From contig CANQZF010000028.1 of assembly GCA_947628265.1 (NCBI GenBank), positions 1 to 12,264 on the forward strand: a stretch of DNA of 12,264 nt. Direction: 5' to 3'. The DNA comes from an uncultured Oscillospiraceae bacterium. GTDB taxonomy: Bacteria; Bacillota; Clostridia; Oscillospirales; Oscillospiraceae. A program made the position numbers and the translations under genes. Position 1 is the stretch's first letter. Every line of letters starts with the position of its first letter. The notes under the pieces are model-generated. The model worked only from the letters and a program-made list of their open reading frames with translations. It was not told the DNA's origin and made no database searches. Below are positions 1-5,843 of this stretch, piece by piece.

Positions 1-81
1 CTTGACCCCGCACACTTAACGCAAGTCGTGTGCTGTGGGTTGTTAACGGGTCGTGCGGCTCACGATGAGCCTCAGGCAGGG

Positions 82-165
82 GATTTTTTCGTGAGACGAG
101 GCGCGCCGGCGCAGGCAGTACTTTGTGTACGGCAAGCCGGCGGAACGAAGTCTCACGGAAAAATC
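82..165. repeat. Long imperfect inverted repeat at the 3' end of rpsJ
   Basis: The arms run 82-110 and 136-165. A T-run plus CGTGAGAC on the left pairs with GTCTCACGG plus an A-run on the right, and GCCGGC (105-110) pairs with GCCGGC (136-141). A small inner GTAC/GTAC stem (118-121/127-130) forms the tip. The structure reaches the rpsJ stop codon. Read in the rpsJ direction, the U-run comes before the stem and an A-run after it, so it is not a normal intrinsic terminator. It could be a 3' mRNA stabiliser or a dispersed repeat copy. No rplC start is visible between it and the window edge; 1-81 holds nothing else I can name. Confidence 0.6.
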
Positions 166-478
166 AAAGCTTGATCTCGATCTCCACGCCGGCGGGGAGC
201 TCGAGAGACATCAACGCCTCCACGGTCTTCTGGGTGGGGGAGACGATGTCGATGAGGCGCTTGTGGGTGCGGCGCTCGAACTGCTCGCGGGAGTCCTTGT
301 TGACGTGGGGGGAGCGAAGGATGGTGACGACCTCCTTGCGGGTGGGCAAGGGGATGGGGCCGGAGACCTTGGCGTCGGTCCTCTTGGCGGTCTCCACGAT
401 CCTCTCGGCGCTCTGGTCGATGAGCTGATGGTCGTAGGCTTTCAGTCTGATGCGGATGGTTTTCTTAGCGGGTGCCAT
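164..478 (-). CDS. rpsJ: 30S ribosomal protein S10
   Basis: S10 is a small-subunit ribosomal protein of the 30S head and, as NusE, part of the transcription antitermination complex with NusB. The 104-residue product has the family's usual length. It shows the conserved IRIRLKAYDH at the N terminus, GPIPLPT near residues 40-46, and the HVNKDSREQFE...HKRLIDI block at 58-78. The ATG at 478 is chosen because GGAGG (487-491) sits 8 nt upstream and the protein starts where S10 normally does; an upstream in-frame ATG would add 46 unrelated residues. S10 usually opens the S10 operon (rplC next), but the 163 nt left in the window downstream hold no rplC-like start. Transcription very probably begins near 779, giving a leader of about 300 nt. 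Confidence 0.97.
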   Translation of the reverse strand: MAPAKKTIRIRLKAYDHQLIDQSAERIVETAKRTDAKVSGPIPLPTRKEVVTILRSPHVNKDSREQFERRTHKRLIDIVSPTQKTVEALMSLELPAGVEIEIKL

Positions 479-491
479 TTTTCTTTCCTCC

Positions 492-515
492 AAAAACGTA
501 CTTTTTGTTAGTACG
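492..515 (-). terminator. Terminator-like hairpin just before the rpsJ ribosome site
   Basis: On the minus strand a 5-bp stem (CGTAC/GTACG, 515-511 with 501-497) with a 9-nt A-rich loop is followed by five T (496-492), then GGAGG. The stem is short, so efficient termination is doubtful. Its position between the leader domain and the Shine-Dalgarno suits an attenuator or a structure controlling ribosome access. Confidence 0.35.
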
Positions 516-561
516 GTGAAAGATTTTCTGTCCACATATCCGTGTGTATCACTTCTGCCCA

Positions 562-586
562 CAAAAAGTGCCGGACGTCTCCGGCT
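562..586 (-). terminator. GC-rich hairpin plus T-run inside the rpsJ leader
   Basis: Minus strand: GCCGGA, loop GACG, TCCGGC (585-580 with 575-570), then AC and TTTTT (567-563). This is a compact intrinsic-terminator shape and also the tip of the nested leader stem. It may be an attenuator or simply the apical hairpin of a regulatory RNA. Confidence 0.4.
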
Positions 587-785
587 GACCTTCTGCTCAG
601 ACGATATACACATCACCGTCTACAGCACAGTAAATCTTTCAGCCGCCCGATTGCGTCGTCGCGGAAAGTCGCGTTGGCTCTTCGCAACGACCGGACATAC
701 TCCCCGGAAGTTACCACCTTTCGATGCAATCTTCCGGATCATCGCAGTGCGCGCAGGGACATACCTCGCCCACAGGCGCTTTGAT

Positions 786-814
786 AGAATACCAAATTCC
801 CTATGTGTTGTCAA
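786..814 (-). promoter_or_regulatory. Sigma-A-type promoter for rpsJ
   Basis: Minus strand -35 TTGACA (814-809), exactly 17 bp of spacer, -10 TATTCT (791-786). The -35 is a perfect consensus. Start predicted near 779. It lies back to back with the dusB promoter. Confidence 0.8.
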
Positions 815-872
815 GAGAAATTTTAAATTTTTTGAGAATATTTTTCCTGCGGGCAGCGCCAGGCTCAGCTTC

Positions 873-901
873 TTGACATTCCGGCGCAAATTGCTTAAAA
901 T
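873..901 (+). promoter_or_regulatory. Sigma-A-type promoter for the dusB operon
   Basis: Plus strand -35 TTGACA (873-878), 17-bp spacer, -10 TAAAAT (896-901). Start predicted near 908, leaving a short leader of about 29 nt before dusB. Confidence 0.8.
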
Positions 902-936
902 ACTGTCCACGAACGAACCTTAAAAGGAGGCGCCGT

Positions 937-1929
937 ATGGTCATCGGGGGCGTGGAAGTCAATACGCAGCTTTTGCTGGCTCCCATGGCGGGGGTGACGG
1001 ACCTTGCCTTCCGCGCCGTCTGCCGGGAGCAGGGGGCGGGATGGACGTACACCGAGATGGTCAGCTCCCGGGCGCTCCTTTACGAGGATAAAAAGTCCAT
1101 AAAGCTCATGGAGCTGGGACCGGGGGAGGCCCCCGCCAGTGTACAGCTTTTCGGCTCCGACCCCGTGATGATGGGGGAGGCAGCGGCCAAGGTCCGCGAG
1201 CTTTCAGACTGTACCTTCCTGGACATCAACATGGGCTGCCCCGTGGGGAAGGTGGTAAAGTCCGGGGACGGCTCGGCCCTGATGCGCACGCCGGAGCTGG
1301 CGGGGAGGATCGTGGAGGCCGTGGTCAAAAACGCCGGCCGGCCCGTGACGGTGAAGATCCGCAAGGGCTTCGACGCGGGCTCGGTCAACGCCGTGGAGTT
1401 TGCCCGGGTGTGCGAGAGCGCCGGGGCCTCCGCCGTGGCCGTTCACGGGCGCACCAGGACCCAGATGTACTCAGGCCGCGCCGACTGGGACATCATCCGG
1501 GATGTGAAGGCCGCCCTCCACGTGCCCGTCATCGCCAACGGCGACGTCTTCACGGCGGAGGACGCGGTCCGCGTTTTGGCCCACGCCCACGCGGACGCCG
1601 TTATGATCGGCCGGGGCGCCATGGGCTACCCTTGGCTCTTCCGGGAGGCCCGGGCGGCCCTGACCGGAGAACCCGTGCCCGCTCCCCCGCCCTACTCCCA
1701 GCGCGTCAGGACGGCCATCCGGCAGTTTGAGCGGGCGGTGGACGTACTGGGGGAGAAGGTGGCGTGCCTGGAGGCCCGCAAGCACTTCGCCTGGTATTTA
1801 AAGGGGATGCCCCGGGCCGCCTTTTTCAAGGGGCAGATCATGTCCGTCTCCACCTTAGAGGATATATATACCGTATCCCGGGACATCCTGGACTACCTCC
1901 GGGACGAGGAGAGGAGGGGGAGCGCATGA
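937..1929 (+). CDS. dusB: tRNA-dihydrouridine synthase B
   Basis: This FMN- and NADPH-dependent cytosolic enzyme reduces uridine to dihydrouridine in the D-loop of tRNA. The 330-residue product has the normal family length and a TIM-barrel pattern: LLLAPMAGVTD at 12-22 (flavin binding), FLDINMGCP with the catalytic cysteine at residue 101, VKIRKGF at about 139-145, HGRTR at 170-174, IANGDV at about 199-204, and phosphate-binding MIGRGAMG at about 223-230. The helical C-terminal domain carries ARKHFAWYLKG. The best match is the DusB/NifR3 subfamily. The ATG at 937 follows AAAAGGAGG with a 6-nt gap. Its stop overlaps the ECF sigma start (ATGA), so the three genes from here to 3222 are very probably one operon. 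Confidence 0.95.
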   Translation: MVIGGVEVNTQLLLAPMAGVTDLAFRAVCREQGAGWTYTEMVSSRALLYEDKKSIKLMELGPGEAPASVQLFGSDPVMMGEAAAKVRELSDCTFLDINMGCPVGKVVKSGDGSALMRTPELAGRIVEAVVKNAGRPVTVKIRKGFDAGSVNAVEFARVCESAGASAVAVHGRTRTQMYSGRADWDIIRDVKAALHVPVIANGDVFTAEDAVRVLAHAHADAVMIGRGAMGYPWLFREARAALTGEPVPAPPPYSQRVRTAIRQFERAVDVLGEKVACLEARKHFAWYLKGMPRAAFFKGQIMSVSTLEDIYTVSRDILDYLRDEERRGSA

Positions 1930-2552
1930 CGGCTCAGGAGGAGGCCGCCGCCATCCGGGACGCGGCCCGGGGGGACGCGCCTTCCTTTGAAAAGCTGGTT
2001 TTGGAGCACCAAAAGCGGGTCTACAGCCTGGCGCTGAAGCTCACCGGCAGTCCCGAGGACGCCATGGACGCCTCCCAGGAGGCGTTTTTGAGGGCGTATC
2101 AAAATCTCCGCTCCTTCCGGGGGGAGAGCCGCTTCTCCGTGTGGCTCTACCGCCTCACCTACAACGCCTGTATGGACATCCTCAAAAAGTCCCGGCGGGA
2201 CAAGCTCGTCCCCATGCCCACCGACGAGGAGGGCGCGCAGCTCGAGATCCCCGACGACGCCCCCCAGCCCGACGAGGTGATCGAGCGCCGGGAGGAGCTC
2301 TCGCTGGTGCGCAAGGCCGTGCTGGCGCTCAGTGAGGACAAGCGCCAAATTATCCTCATGCGGGAGTACCAGGGTATGAGCTACGCCGACATAGCAAAGA
2401 CCCTGGGGGTGGAGGAGGGCACCGTCAAGTCCCGCCTTGCCCGGGCCCGGGCGGCGCTTGCTGAAAATTTGAAAAAAAGCGGAACTTTTCCAAAGGGACC
2501 GCAGTCTAAAAATCAGTCCGACAAAGGGAAAGGAGGGCGCGGCCATGGATGA
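1926..2552 (+). CDS. ECF-family RNA polymerase sigma factor (RpoE/SigW-like)
   Basis: Extracytoplasmic-function sigma factor that directs RNA polymerase to stress or envelope regulons when released by its anti-sigma partner. The 208 residues hold a sigma-2 region at about 24-90 (LVLEHQKRVYSLAL, then DASQEAFLRAYQNL and the FSVWLYRLTYNACMDILKK promoter-melting segment). An acidic linker follows at about 98-122. The sigma-4 helix-turn-helix spans about 135-183 (LSEDKRQIILMREYQGMSYADIAKTLGV, then EGTVKSRLARAR). The basic 25-residue tail is not part of the fold. The start at 1926 is chosen because GAGGAGGGGG lies just upstream and it overlaps the dusB stop as ATGA; an earlier in-frame ATG would add 54 residues inside dusB. 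Its end overlaps the anti-sigma start by 8 nt. The promoter it recognises is not evident here. Confidence 0.93.
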   Translation: MTAQEEAAAIRDAARGDAPSFEKLVLEHQKRVYSLALKLTGSPEDAMDASQEAFLRAYQNLRSFRGESRFSVWLYRLTYNACMDILKKSRRDKLVPMPTDEEGAQLEIPDDAPQPDEVIERREELSLVRKAVLALSEDKRQIILMREYQGMSYADIAKTLGVEEGTVKSRLARARAALAENLKKSGTFPKGPQSKNQSDKGKGGRGHG

Positions 2553-3222
2553 TCTGTACGAGCTGATCAGCGGCAAGCTGGACGGAACACTGGATAAGGA
2601 CGGCGAGGCCGCGCTTGAGCGGCTCCTTTCGTCCGACCCGGAGGCCAGGGAGGTCTACGCGCTCCTGACCTCCGCCCACGAGGCCCTGGATTTTGAGGCG
2701 GAGCCCCCCGGGGAGCTTCTTCAGAATGTCATGGAGGGCGTGGAGCGGGAAAACCGTGAGCGCCGACGCGTTAGACAGCGGTTCATCCGTATGGCCGCCG
2801 GCTTTGCCGCTGCGGCGGCGGTGCTGGCCGTGGCCATCGTCCCCGCCGCGCTGCGCGGGAGGGACTCCGGCGTCTCCCCCTACAGCGAAAACCCGGAGCT
2901 CACCCGGGATTACCACGGCTCCACCGAACCCGCCCCCTGCTACAACGCGGACGCCACGGACGGGAGCGGCCCCGTGTTCGTCCTCCCCACCGACGACCAC
3001 TTCACCGCCGAGACCTTCTGCGCCGACTACCGCGCCGTCCTCTATTTTGGCACGGTCCCCGAGGCCCTGAAAACCTCCGACCCCGTGGTCTTCTCCGACG
3101 GCTCCGTGGGCTACGTCATCACCGGGGACGATTTCGAGGCGTACAAGGACGCCGCCGACGAGATCTCCCTCCCCAACCCCACCGGCACCCTCTTCATGGC
3201 CGTGGAGACGGGGGAAGAATAG
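2545..3222 (+). CDS. Membrane-bound anti-sigma factor of the upstream ECF sigma
   Basis: This 225-residue single-pass protein probably holds the ECF sigma inactive. Residues 1-50 form a helical N-terminal domain (LYELISGKLDGTL... DPEAREVYALL) that looks like anti-sigma domains but has no cysteines, so it is not the zinc-binding ZAS type. A basic stretch (RERRRVRQRFIR) leads into one membrane segment at about 83-103, rich in Ala and Val, placing the N terminus inside by the positive-inside rule. The outer domain (about 104-225) is acidic and contains both cysteines of the protein; I do not recognise it. The ATG at 2545 follows AAAGGAGG and overlaps the sigma gene by 8 nt, indicating coupled translation. 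The function rests on position and topology rather than a diagnostic motif. Confidence 0.82.
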   Translation: MDDLYELISGKLDGTLDKDGEAALERLLSSDPEAREVYALLTSAHEALDFEAEPPGELLQNVMEGVERENRERRRVRQRFIRMAAGFAAAAAVLAVAIVPAALRGRDSGVSPYSENPELTRDYHGSTEPAPCYNADATDGSGPVFVLPTDDHFTAETFCADYRAVLYFGTVPEALKTSDPVVFSDGSVGYVITGDDFEAYKDAADEISLPNPTGTLFMAVETGEE

Positions 3223-3244
3223 GGTATACATTATAATAATAAAG

Positions 3245-3285
3245 AAATCCCCGTTCCTGGTGTTTCCGCCGGGAACGGGGATTTT
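3245..3285 (+). terminator. Intrinsic terminator of the dusB-sigma-anti-sigma operon
   Basis: AAATCCCCGTTCC (3245-3257) pairs perfectly with GGAACGGGGATTT (3272-3284) around a 14-nt loop, ending in a run of four T. It starts 23 nt after the anti-sigma stop. Confidence 0.88.
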
Positions 3286-3334
3286 CATATTGGGCGGCTT
3301 TGGCCGCGTCTCCCGTCTGTTGCAAGGCCTCCGT

Positions 3335-3369
3335 ACATCGTTGTAGGGGCCGCCTCTCTTGGCGGCCCG
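3335..3369 (+). repeat. Hairpin repeat unit, first member of a 35-nt exact direct pair
   Basis: The stem is 3347-3354 with 3361-3368 (GGGCCGCC/GGCGGCCC, loop TCTCTT). The same 35 bases, loop included, occur at 3893-3927. Confidence 0.8.
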
Positions 3370-3418
3370 CCCCCGGTTCGCATCCGCCTTCCGACAAGCG
3401 CAAAAATCTAATGATACG

Positions 3419-3453
3419 CCGTAGGGGCCGGACACCGTGCCGGCCCGTCCCCC
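3419..3453 (+). repeat. Hairpin repeat unit, one arm of a distant inverted pair
   Basis: The stem is GGGCCGG/CCGGCCC (3425-3431 with 3440-3446). The reverse complement of all 35 bases occurs at 4184-4218. Confidence 0.8.
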
Positions 3454-3517
3454 GGTTCGCACCATTTTCCGTTTTGTCGCAACCGCCCAATTTCCCAACC
3501 TTTTCGGGCCGGCCAGT

Positions 3518-3543
3518 GCACCCAAGGGCATTCCCTTCGGTCA
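3518..3543. repeat. 26-nt dispersed repeat, copy 1
   Basis: Starts GCACCCAAGGG and ends GGTCA, with an internal AAGGG/CCCTT inverted repeat. It matches 3825-3850 at 25 of 26 positions. Both copies lie next to a GTAGGG-type or GGGCCGG-type unit, so this is probably another arm variant of the same family. Confidence 0.7.
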
Positions 3544-3600
3544 TCCGGCCCATACGGGGACGTTACGCATTGATCAGGGATTGAGAAGTAAATTGAGGGA

Positions 3601-3628
3601 CGGGTGGCCGAGACGGCCACCCCTACGG
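3601..3628 (-). repeat. Hairpin repeat unit (reverse orientation)
   Basis: GGGTGGCC (3602-3609) pairs with GGCCACCC (3615-3622) around GAGAC and is followed by CCTACGG, the reverse of the GTAGG core. Confidence 0.7.
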
Positions 3629-3652
3629 CGTAGTCCGGGGCGATGCGGAAAA

Positions 3653-3687
3653 CGGGGACGGGCCGCCCAGATGTGCGGCCCCTACGG
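3653..3687 (-). repeat. Hairpin repeat unit (reverse orientation)
   Basis: GGGCCGC (3660-3666) pairs with GCGGCCC (3675-3681), followed by CCTACGG. It is preceded by GCGGAAAACGGGG, a flank also found before the unit at 4123-4157. Confidence 0.7.
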
Positions 3688-3730
3688 GGGCGTTGTGCGT
3701 TGATTAGGAGGCAGATTGTAAATCGTGGAT

Positions 3731-3760
3731 GGGACCGCTGTGGGCGGCGGCCCGTACGGC
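3731..3760 (-). repeat. Diverged hairpin repeat unit
   Basis: Begins GGGACCGC and ends GGCGGCCCGTACGG. The arms are imperfect, but the CCCGTAC end identifies it as a family member in reverse orientation. Confidence 0.5.
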
Positions 3761-3814
3761 GTATATTGTTGGTGGTGTGATAATCGGAACATTGAATTGA
3801 AATACACAATGTTC

Positions 3815-3874
3815 CGTAGGGTCGGCACCCAAGGGCATTCCCTTTGGTCACCGGCCACGGCCGACCGCCCCTGT
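3815..3874 (+). repeat. Composite repeat unit holding the second 26-nt copy
   Basis: CCGTAGGGTCGGC at the left pairs loosely with GGCCGACCGCCC at the right (GGTCGGC/GCCGACC). The second copy of the 26-nt repeat lies between them at 3825-3850. Confidence 0.55.
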
Positions 3875-3892
3875 TTGTCACCATGCCTCCGA

Positions 3893-3927
3893 ACATCGTT
3901 GTAGGGGCCGCCTCTCTTGGCGGCCCG
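3893..3927 (+). repeat. Hairpin repeat unit, second member of the 35-nt exact direct pair
   Basis: Identical over 35 bases to 3335-3369, including the unpaired TCTCTT loop. Stem 3905-3912 with 3919-3926. Confidence 0.8.
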
Positions 3928-3960
3928 TCCTGCCGATAACTGCCATGCCCCCTTACACCG

Positions 3961-3988
3961 CCGTACGGGCCGCCGCCCACGGCGGCCC
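3961..3988 (+). repeat. Hairpin repeat unit (GTACGGG variant)
   Basis: CCGTAC then GGGCCGCC (3967-3974) pairing perfectly with GGCGGCCC (3981-3988) around GCCCAC. A diverged member at 12173-12188 begins in a similar way. Confidence 0.7.
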
Positions 3989-4122
3989 ATTCCCGGTTGG
4001 ATGATATTGCGTCGAAAGTCAGCGCACCGTCCTCAAAAATGGTTTTCGCCGCAAAATTTTGCGATGAATAATTTAATATGCGGCAAAGCCGCAAACCTTT
4101 TATCGGGGTGGGCGCGGAAAAC

Positions 4123-4157
4123 GGGGGACGGGCCGCCGGGGACGGCGGCCCCTACGG
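4123..4157 (-). repeat. Hairpin repeat unit (reverse orientation)
   Basis: GGGCCGCC (4130-4137) pairs with GGCGGCCC (4144-4151), followed by CCTACGG. Preceded by GCGGAAAACGGGGG as at 3653. Confidence 0.75.
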
Positions 4158-4183
4158 CGTTGGTTGGAGGTGCAGCGGTAGAC

Positions 4184-4218
4184 GGGGGACGGGCCGGCAC
4201 GGTGTCCGGCCCCTACGG
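4184..4218 (-). repeat. Hairpin repeat unit, other arm of the distant inverted pair
   Basis: Exact reverse complement of 3419-3453 over 35 bases. Stem 4191-4197 with 4206-4212. It lies about 50 nt beyond the 3' end of the flavoprotein operon. I see no convincing intrinsic terminator for that operon between 4219 and 4265. Confidence 0.8.
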
Positions 4219-4265
4219 GGAAAAAAGGGCGCAAAAGCGAGGAAAATAAATCCCGCCCCTTTCCG

Positions 4266-5843
4266 TCAGCTCTCCCCCATGATCACCCGCTCTGCCGTCA
4301 TCATCCCGTCCACGGCGGCGGAGGTGATGCCGCCGGCGTAGCCGGCGCCCTCGCCGCAGGGGTAGAGGCCGACGATGAGAGACTCGCGGTTCTCGCCCCG
4401 CAGGACCCGCACCGGGGAGGAGCTGCGCGTCTCCGGCCCCGTGAGGACGGCCCCCGGGTCGTCAAAGCCCCGGAGCCTGCGGCCCAGCTCTGGCAGGGCC
4501 AGCTCCATGGCCCCGGTGAGGCGCGGCGGCAGGAGGCGGCGGAGGTCCGCCATGGTCACCCCCGGCTTATAGGTGGGCGTCACGGTATGGCCCCCCGGCC
4601 GGCCCAGGAAGCTCCCCACGGTCTGGGCCGGGGCCCGGTAGCCCCCGCCGCCCAGCTCAAAGGCCCGGCGCTCCAGCTCCCGCTGCCAGTACATCCCCGA
4701 GAGGACCCCCGTTCCCGGGAAATCCTCCGGCGTCAGCCCCACCAAAAGGGCGGAGTTGGCGTTCTCCCCACCGCGCCCTGAGTAGCTCATGCCGTTGGTG
4801 ACCACGCCGCCCTCCTCCGAGGCCGCCGCCACCACATACCCGCCGGGGCACATGCAGAAGGTGTAGGCGTCCCCCCTGGGCGTGTGGGCGATGAGCTTAT
4901 AGTCCGCCGCCCCTAAGGAGGGCGTCCCCGCGAAGGGGCCATACTGGGCAAGGTCGATGTCCCGCTGGCGGTGCTCGATCCTGGCCCCCATGGCGAACGC
5001 CTTGGGCTCCATGGGCACGCCCCGCCGGGAAAGCATCTCAAAGGTGTCCCTGGCGCTATGGCCCACGGCCAAAATAAGGGCGTCACAGGCAAGCTCCGAG
5101 ACGCCGTTCACCGTGACACCGGTGACGCGGCCCTTTTCCACGCGTATGTCCGTGAGGGCCGAATAAAAGCGGACCTGCCCGCCCAGCTCCATGATCTTCT
5201 CCCGGAGATTTTTCACCACCGTTCGGAGCCTGTCCGTGCCCACGTGGGGCTTGGCGTCAAAGGTCACGTTCTCCGCCGCGCCGAACCGGGCGAAGGTGTC
5301 CAGGACCCACTGGATCCGGGGGTTTTTCGTGCCGGTGTTGAGCTTCCCGTCGGAAAAGGCCCCGGCCCCGCCCTCGCCGAACTGGACGTTGGAGCCGGTA
5401 TTGAGCTCCCCCGTCTCCCAAAACCGGGAGACGGCCCGGGCCCGCTCCTCCACGGGGCCGCCCCGCTCCAAAATGATGGGGCACAGCCCCGCCATGGCGA
5501 GAATGAGCCCCGCGAACATCCCGGCGGGCCCGAAGCCCACCACCACCGGGGGCTTTTCGGGCATATGGGCGGCCCTGGGGGGCGCGTAAATATACGCCTC
5601 CGCCGGGGCGAGCTTACCGCTCCTATCCGCGCGGAGGACCGCCGCCTCCGACCCCGTCAAGGCCGCGTCCACGGTGTAAATGAGCCGCACGTCCCCCTTT
5701 TTCCGGGCGTCCACGGAGCGGCGCCTTATTTTGAGCTCGGAAATCTCCCCCTCGCCCACGCCCAGGGCCCTGGCGGCGGCGCGGAGGAGGGCCTTTTGTC
5801 CGTCCTCCCGGGCGGGGAGGGACAGGTCGCGTATCCGGATCAT
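4266..5843 (-). CDS. FAD-dependent dehydrogenase, COG2509 type
   Basis: A 525-residue flavoprotein of the uncharacterised COG2509 family; the substrate is unknown. Residues 1-90 form the small N-terminal domain typical of this family. The FAD Rossmann motif VVGFGPAGMFAG is at about 101-112, the acidic end of strand 2 is ILERG near 124-128, and the family signature NVQFGEGGAGAFSDGKLNTG is at 152-171. A second dinucleotide-type region (LILAVGHSARDTFEML) lies mid-protein, and the C-terminal FAD contact YPCGEGAGYAGGITSAAVDG is close to the end. The ATG at 5843 follows GGGAGG with a suitable gap and overlaps the upstream flavoprotein stop as ATGA; an earlier in-frame ATG would add 16 residues inside that gene. 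No signal peptide or membrane segment is seen, so it is probably cytosolic. Confidence 0.88.
   Translation of the reverse strand: MIRIRDLSLPAREDGQKALLRAAARALGVGEGEISELKIRRRSVDARKKGDVRLIYTVDAALTGSEAAVLRADRSGKLAPAEAYIYAPPRAAHMPEKPPVVVGFGPAGMFAGLILAMAGLCPIILERGGPVEERARAVSRFWETGELNTGSNVQFGEGGAGAFSDGKLNTGTKNPRIQWVLDTFARFGAAENVTFDAKPHVGTDRLRTVVKNLREKIMELGGQVRFYSALTDIRVEKGRVTGVTVNGVSELACDALILAVGHSARDTFEMLSRRGVPMEPKAFAMGARIEHRQRDIDLAQYGPFAGTPSLGAADYKLIAHTPRGDAYTFCMCPGGYVVAAASEEGGVVTNGMSYSGRGGENANSALLVGLTPEDFPGTGVLSGMYWQRELERRAFELGGGGYRAPAQTVGSFLGRPGGHTVTPTYKPGVTMADLRRLLPPRLTGAMELALPELGRRLRGFDDPGAVLTGPETRSSSPVRVLRGENRESLIVGLYPCGEGAGYAGGITSAAVDGMMTAERVIMGES

Larger units (their letters stand above)
479..779 (-). 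ncRNA. Structured 5' leader of rpsJ (candidate ribosomal-protein leader RNA)
   Basis: Between the inferred start near 779 and the rpsJ ribosome site the minus-strand RNA is full of self-complementarity. A long stem pairs 627-645 with 514-531 (about 17 bp, one mismatch and one bulge). Nested inside, 603-611 pairs with 542-550 (8 of 9), and 580-585 pairs with 570-575 at the tip. The upstream half has hairpins 704-710/731-737 (7 bp), 672-676/685-689 and 660-663/670-673. Short ORFs crossing this stretch on both strands look non-coding. Leader-based autoregulation is known for S10 operons. I infer the same role here but cannot assign a named Rfam family. Confidence 0.55.
3290..4225. repeat. Non-coding field of short GC-rich hairpin repeats
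   Basis: Roughly 0.94 kb without a believable gene. At least eleven related units are scattered in both orientations. Most have GTAGGGGC or GTACGGGC, then a 7-8 bp stem built on GGGCCGCC/GGCGGCCC or GGGCCGG/CCGGCCC, then GTCC. Several units share flanking words such as CCCGGTTCGCA or GCGGAAAACGGG. Spacing is irregular, so this is not a CRISPR. ORFs across it are Arg/Pro/Gly-rich with no protein-like pattern. An AT-rich island at about 4010-4095 lies inside, with the small inverted repeats GCAAAATTTTGC (4053-4064) and GCGGCAAAGCCGC (4080-4092). Confidence 0.8.

Noticed and set aside
450..923. ORFs on both strands in the rpsJ-dusB gap
   Set aside because: They overlap two strong divergent promoters and heavily paired leader RNA, and their products show no recognisable pattern or usable ribosome site.
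2553..3531. Minus-strand reading frame across the anti-sigma gene and terminator
   Set aside because: It spans a terminator and repeats, and the sense strand holds a coupled operon gene.
3290..4225. CRISPR-like array
   Set aside because: The repeats face both ways, vary in sequence, are unevenly spaced and have no constant spacer length; there are no cas genes.
4219..4265. Terminator for the flavoprotein operon
   Set aside because: On the minus strand only a 3-bp stem precedes a T-run (CGC-TTTT-GCG then CCCTTTTTT), too weak to call.
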